Origin: Muscardinus avellanarius
Lineage: Eukaryota > Chordata > Mammalia > Rodentia > Gliridae
Length of the DNA stretch: 64,000 nt
Assembly (NCBI GenBank): GCA_963383645.1
Contig: OY726563.1
Span: forward strand, 30,485,575 to 30,549,574
Direction: 5' to 3'
Below are positions 59,763 to 64,000 of this stretch, piece after piece (the first letter of the stretch is position 1; every line of letters begins with the position of its first letter). The position numbers were made by a program, and so were the translations under genes. The notes beneath the pieces are model-generated. The model saw only the letters and a list, made by a program, of their open reading frames with translations, was not told the origin of the DNA and ran no database searches.

Positions 59763-59960
59763 CAGCCAGGCATGGTGAAGAACACTTGTAATCCCCTGCT
59801 TGGGAGGCGGAGACAGAAGGATCAGGATCGTGCAGGTTCGAAGGCAGCCTCACTGGTTTAAAAGACCCTGTTTCCAAATAAAAAAATATAAAATATGTTT
59901 GGGAGTGTAGCCCGGAGGTAGAAGGGTTCCATCCCTAGTACCACCACCAAAAAAAAATAA
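59763..59960 (+). repeat. B1-dID type SINE
   Basis: Shortened subtype; the tail runs into (AAT)n and (CATA)n to 59985. Confidence 0.9.
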
Positions 59961-60514
59961 TAATAATAATACATACATACATACTAGAGGCTTTATTCAC
60001 TTAAAATTTTTTCATTTTCATCTATATTGTTATTTCTTTCAGTCATTAATTACTTTTAATTGCTAAGTACTATTAACTTTTTGTGAAGATGTACTAGTTT
60101 TTTTATTCATCGTCCTAGTGAAGGCCAAATGGGTTTGCAATCTTGGGCTATAATAGCTAGCTAGTTAGCTAGCTAGATGATAGATAGAAAGATTTAAAAC
60201 TAGTATAGTAAGTTTCAAAGTAGCATAACAAATAATTTAGGTAAATATAAATGATAGGAGATATATTACATAATGAGCCACAAAACCGGAGCCAATCATA
60301 CAAAGTACTGTATATGTATACATATATACATGTGTATATACTTCTTTCTCTTAAGTAAATACAAATAAGGAAAATTGCTAGGTTATAGAGTAGGTATATG
60401 ATTTTTTTCATTTCTACCAACTATGTATGACTTATTCTAATAGCTCCACAAATACACCAATTTTTGCAGGTGTTAAACTCCTCAATTTTAACCAAATTGG
60501 TATGTATGGTGTGT

Positions 60515-60655
60515 GAGCTAATTGTGGATTACAGGTTCCAAGAAAGCTTCAGCAAATTAGGAAGACCATATTTCAAAATAAAAAAATAGTGCTGGAAGTA
60601 TATGTAGAAGGGATGTAGAATGCTCCTGTGTTCAATTCCTAGAACCACAAAATAC
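60515..60655 (+). repeat. SINE remnant, very diverged
   Basis: ggattacaggttccaagaaa ... gtgttcaattcctagaacca keeps the dimer order. Confidence 0.55.
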
Positions 60656-61015
60656 ATAAATAAATAAATCATAGCATATATTTTTTTCATAGGATTTATT
60701 TTTTATCCTAATATGTCTCATATTTTGTGATTGTTCTTAGATCTTCACTCTCTCTGTGCTCAAGGATGTCTTAGTAAAAAGGAAGACACAAATATAAGTA
60801 AGTTAGAGCATAAGTCCTAAGAAAAAAGAGGGGTTCAAGTACTGAGATAGAAAGGAGTAGCAATAACTAGTTTACTTAGTCTGGAATGGCAAATGGAATA
60901 CCTTAGATAGTATATATCATTTTGAACTTGGTCTATAGGCATGTGACTACCATACAGAGAAGAAAGTTCTAACAGTATGAAAAGATAAGGTTGAGATACC
61001 AGCTAGGTTGCCACC

Positions 61016-61360
61016 ATGAAATCCAACTCCTTCTTGATCACAAACTGGAATAAAATCCACAAACACCTTTTCAATGTCCTCTCACATTTATGCAAGAAGA
61101 TTGTGTAGCCTTTGCTGTCCAAGGACCTGCAACAGAAGTAAAACATCTTTGTTGTGTCCATCCACAAGGATGAAAATGTCCAGGTAGTTCCATATACTAC
61201 AAAGGTCAGCAAATCATCAAGGTAGTCCAATTGCACAGACAAAAAAGTCATTTATATCTAGTGGGTCCAGCATGAAAAGGCTAATGGCATGAACATCCAA
61301 ATGGGCATTTAACCAAGCAAAGTGAACAACTGAGGATGAATCTGATATGATGCAGGAAAC
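61016..61360 (+). pseudogene. RPL26P: RPL26 processed pseudogene
   Basis: From the ATG at 61016, preceded by ccacc, the plus strand reads as ribosomal protein uL24/RPL26. It starts MKSNSFLITNWNKIHKHLFN, followed by HLCKKIV, PLLSKDLQQK, KDENVQVV and VQHEKANG. At least five in-frame stops interrupt it. The basic C-terminal part is mostly missing: sequence jumps to a relic of the 3' end (gatatgatgcaggaa, 61344-61358). There are no introns, as expected for a retrocopy. The intact parent protein would be a 145-residue component of the large ribosomal subunit. Confidence 0.85.
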
Positions 61361-61440
61361 AGAAATTAATGTGTAAAGCATATAGGAGGTAGAATGAATA
61401 GAAAACTGGAGGTTGAAAAAATGGTCATGAGTCATCTGTT

Positions 61441-61614
61441 ATTTTTTTTCATACCTGGGATTGAATTCAGAGGCTTCTACCTTGTAGCCATACCCTAGCC
61501 ATATTTTATTATTTTATTTTGAAACAGGGTCTCATTAAGTTACTAGCCTTGAACCTGTGATCCTTTTTTTCTCAGCTCTTCAAGTACAGGCATGTGCCAC
61601 GATGCTCAGACAAG
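61441..61614 (-). repeat. B1-dID type SINE, diverged
   Basis: tacctgggattgaattcaga ... gtacaggcatgtgccacgat. Confidence 0.8.
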
Positions 61615-61619
61615 ATTTA

Positions 61620-63590
61620 TCACTTTGAAAGTATGCAGTGGGTGTCTGGTGGTTTCATTAACAAGGAAAGAAGAAAACATATAAAATTTGGAGGAAAAAT
61701 TGAGTTCCATTTCTTATACCTTGAGAAAGACTTACATATCAGCCAATTGTAACTATAGATATGAAAATCGAAACAGGGTTTAGGGCTACAGATTTTATTT
61801 GTAAGTCATTAATACTTATTTGACATCATTCAAGCAGAGAACTGGATCTGCACTTGACTTGTGTGTCTAAAGGGGACTGGATTATTAGAGGAGGAAGCCC
61901 CTTCCAAGGCCTTTGGGTAACTAATAATGGAAAGGAGGAGTAGAAGAATATCGGATAACTGAAAAGTGAAGTTCTGGTGAAGTAGATGGAAAATATGGAC
62001 TATCAACTGTAACAGTTTCATTTTTATCCTACCTTATTTATTAAATAAAAGGAATATTGGTAAGCATGAGCCCATGCTTTGTCTAAGGATATGTTTCCAA
62101 CCTTGCAAAATGTGACTTTGGGAGGTTCTAAAAGAATGACCCTGTCTGAGAGAGGCAAGATTGAGAGCCTGAGCTGGAATTTGAAGCATTCTAGCTTCTG
62201 GTTCGGTTTATTCCTAAGACCAATCATAGACTTCTCCTTTCACAACTTGGGTTACACAATAACTAAGCAATTTCAAATTTAGTCTTTCTAACTCCAACCA
62301 AAATAACCTGACAAATTTGGCAAAAAAAGAAGAAAATAAACCCAGTTATCAAATAAAAAGTTTTAAAGATGATATGTATCCATCTATTAAAGATTCAAAA
62401 ATTGCCTTTAATAACACACTTATTTTACTAGTGAAATGAATTGGACAAAGTCTTGTTTCCAGGCAGATTTATTCATACAGTGAAATTTGTAGCTATGTTT
62501 GCCAACATAGCTTTCTGTAATAAGTTCTCCTCATAATCTCCCTATGTTTATTTGACAAATGCAAAATAGAAATGAGTTCAGTAAGGTCTGCTTTGTAAAA
62601 TGCACAAGTGGAAGAACCACAAAGTTCACTGAGATCCTTAAAGGCAGAGATCAAACGTTCCCATAAAATGTTCCTGTCATAATCAAAATACTTGCTGGGA
62701 ACTTGTGGCCCCGTGGCAATTATTTTGTTCTTAATAAGCCAGATATTTTTAGTATTGCATCATTATTAAAGTAAAACGAAAAATAAGGAAAAAGTAGTTT
62801 GGAATAAATCACTTCAGGTCCACAGCTCAGTTCACTTTGGATTCACTCAGGTGTGTGTTTATTTTAATAGCTGATCTGAAGGCATGTGAGATGCCCCAGC
62901 TGGCCAGAGACTAAACAGAAAAACACAGAACTTAAAACTAAGCACGCATGCAGCATAGAATAATAATCGAGTTAGGCTCCTTAAAATGCTAAATGCCCGG
63001 AAATCTCTAACCCTTAGGTTTAAGTCTACACAACAGCAAATACCTTATATTTCGTTTCTAAGAGTGACTTTTAGAATTCTAAAATTCAAATTCTAAGACA
63101 GCTTCCTAAAAAGCAGATTCAAAGATTATTTGACAATCTGCGCTCTCTCCTTTCCAAGATATTAGTGTAGGTTCACTTAACATTCTTTTTGAGAGTAAGC
63201 AGATTGTCCTCAAAAGTCCAGAAAGAGGCAAGAGTTTGTCCTCAGGGAAAGGGCAATTCCATGAGCTGTAGCAGCATGCGGTAATTGGATGGTTTTAGTC
63301 CTGATCTGAGTTCCCACACGTACCTGCACAGGTCATTTGTGGATGAAAAATCTCCGCTCTCCTTGCTTCACCAGGGCTGAGGACTGCCTGTGACCAGGAG
63401 AGACCACAAAGAACAGGGTACGGTGAGATAGGCATGCGAAAAGGGGGACCCTTGTAACTCCAGGAAGAAACTTGGCAGCTCTGAAAGCGTACTGCTTGGC
63501 CCCATGCCAAGACAGGTTTTCTCTAGGTTAATTGTTGGGGGTGCACAGAGGGGCCTCAATGGCTCTTCAGTTAATGATAAGAAACAGACA
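61620..63590. other. no gene seen
   Basis: About 2 kb without recognised repeats. GC content rises after about 63230. The short frames here lack domains. Confidence 0.35.
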
Positions 63591-63596
63591 CAGAGT

Positions 63597-63786
63597 CGGG
63601 CGTGGTGGTGCACACTTGTAATCCCAGTACTTGTGAGGCTGAGACAGGAGGATCACTGGTTGGCAGCCAGCCTCGGCAACTCAAGGAGGCCCTTTAAGGC
63701 TTAGTTAATAAAATAAGAAATAAAATCGGGCTGGGGGTGTAGCTCAGAGATAGAGTGCCTCTGGGTTCAATTCTCAGTGCCACAAA
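63597..63786 (+). repeat. B1-dID type SINE
   Basis: A full dimer starting gtcgggcgtggtggtgcaca and ending ggttcaattctcagtgccac. Confidence 0.93.
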
Positions 63787-63850
63787 AGAAAAAAGAAGAA
63801 GAAGAAGAAGAAGAAGAAGAAGAAGAAGAAGAAGAAGAAGAAGAAGAAGC
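63787..63850 (+). repeat. (GAA)n microsatellite
   Basis: About 19 GAA units grown from the A tail of the SINE. Confidence 0.95.
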
Positions 63851-64000
63851 AGCAGCTGCGGCGGCGGCACTGGGCCGGGGCACGGGGGCGGGAGGCTCTA
63901 GCCCAAAGTCCTGGATACTTGATCTCCCCACAGAGGCTGTGGAGGAAGCCGACTCCACTCCGCCTGCAGTTTCCCCTTTTCGCCTGGCCCCGCCCATTCT
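63851..64000. promoter_or_regulatory. CpG/GC-rich edge, possible promoter beyond the window
   Basis: Base composition changes to gcggcggcggcactgggccg and gcacgggggcgggaggc, with a GC box (gggggcggg) and ccccgccc at the end. No start codon or exon can be defined. Confidence 0.35.

Noticed and set aside
63767..63997. Serine/alanine-rich frame at the right edge
   Set aside because: Made of a GAA repeat and SINE tail read backward.

Overview
The window is mammalian nuclear DNA, almost certainly from a sciuromorph-type rodent (squirrel, mountain beaver or dormouse group). The evidence is more than two dozen copies of a dimeric SINE whose left half is 7SL/B1-like (start: gccgggcatggtggtgcatg) and whose right half is a shortened tRNA/ID-like unit (gggctggggatgtagctcag ... 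gggttcaatccccagtacc). This B1-dID architecture is known from that rodent group. L1 3' ends finishing in caatgcaccaataaaaa agree. The species cannot be fixed from the sequence. Two X-linked germline families, FTHL17-like ferritin and FAM47, lie about 12 kb apart. Both map to Xp21 in human, so an X-chromosome origin is likely (inference).

Layout. 1-5394: a defective class I (gamma-type) endogenous retrovirus on the minus strand. Its 5' LTR lies at 5055-5394, it has a tRNA-Phe-type primer site, and it carries gag remnants, a large gag-pol deletion, RNase H, integrase and an env TM fragment. Its 3' LTR runs off the left edge. 5940-6915: a GC-rich, intronless ferritin heavy-chain-like frame (FTHL17-like, minus) with no in-frame AUG ahead of the ferritin core. 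7070-9980: SINEs and an ancient L1. 10000-15100: a young-looking but broken L1 (plus). 15105-17150: an ERVL-MaLR provirus remnant. 18971-20236: an intact 421-codon FAM47-family gene (minus) with an RFX X-box about 55 bp upstream of its ATG. 20430-64000: mostly repeats and AT-rich unique DNA, including a minus-strand L1 (25280-28830) carrying a second L1 insertion, several L1 3' ends, MaLR LTRs, MIR/L2/MER5 relics, an RPL26 processed pseudogene (61016-61360) and microsatellites. The last 150 bp turn CpG-rich.

Only FAM47 looks like a normal intact protein gene. The ferritin-like frame is the most interesting locus because it stays open but has lost its start codon to a GGC/GGT repeat expansion. 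I saw no tRNA or rRNA genes, no CRISPR array and no bacterial-type features. I found no convincing new multi-gene system.
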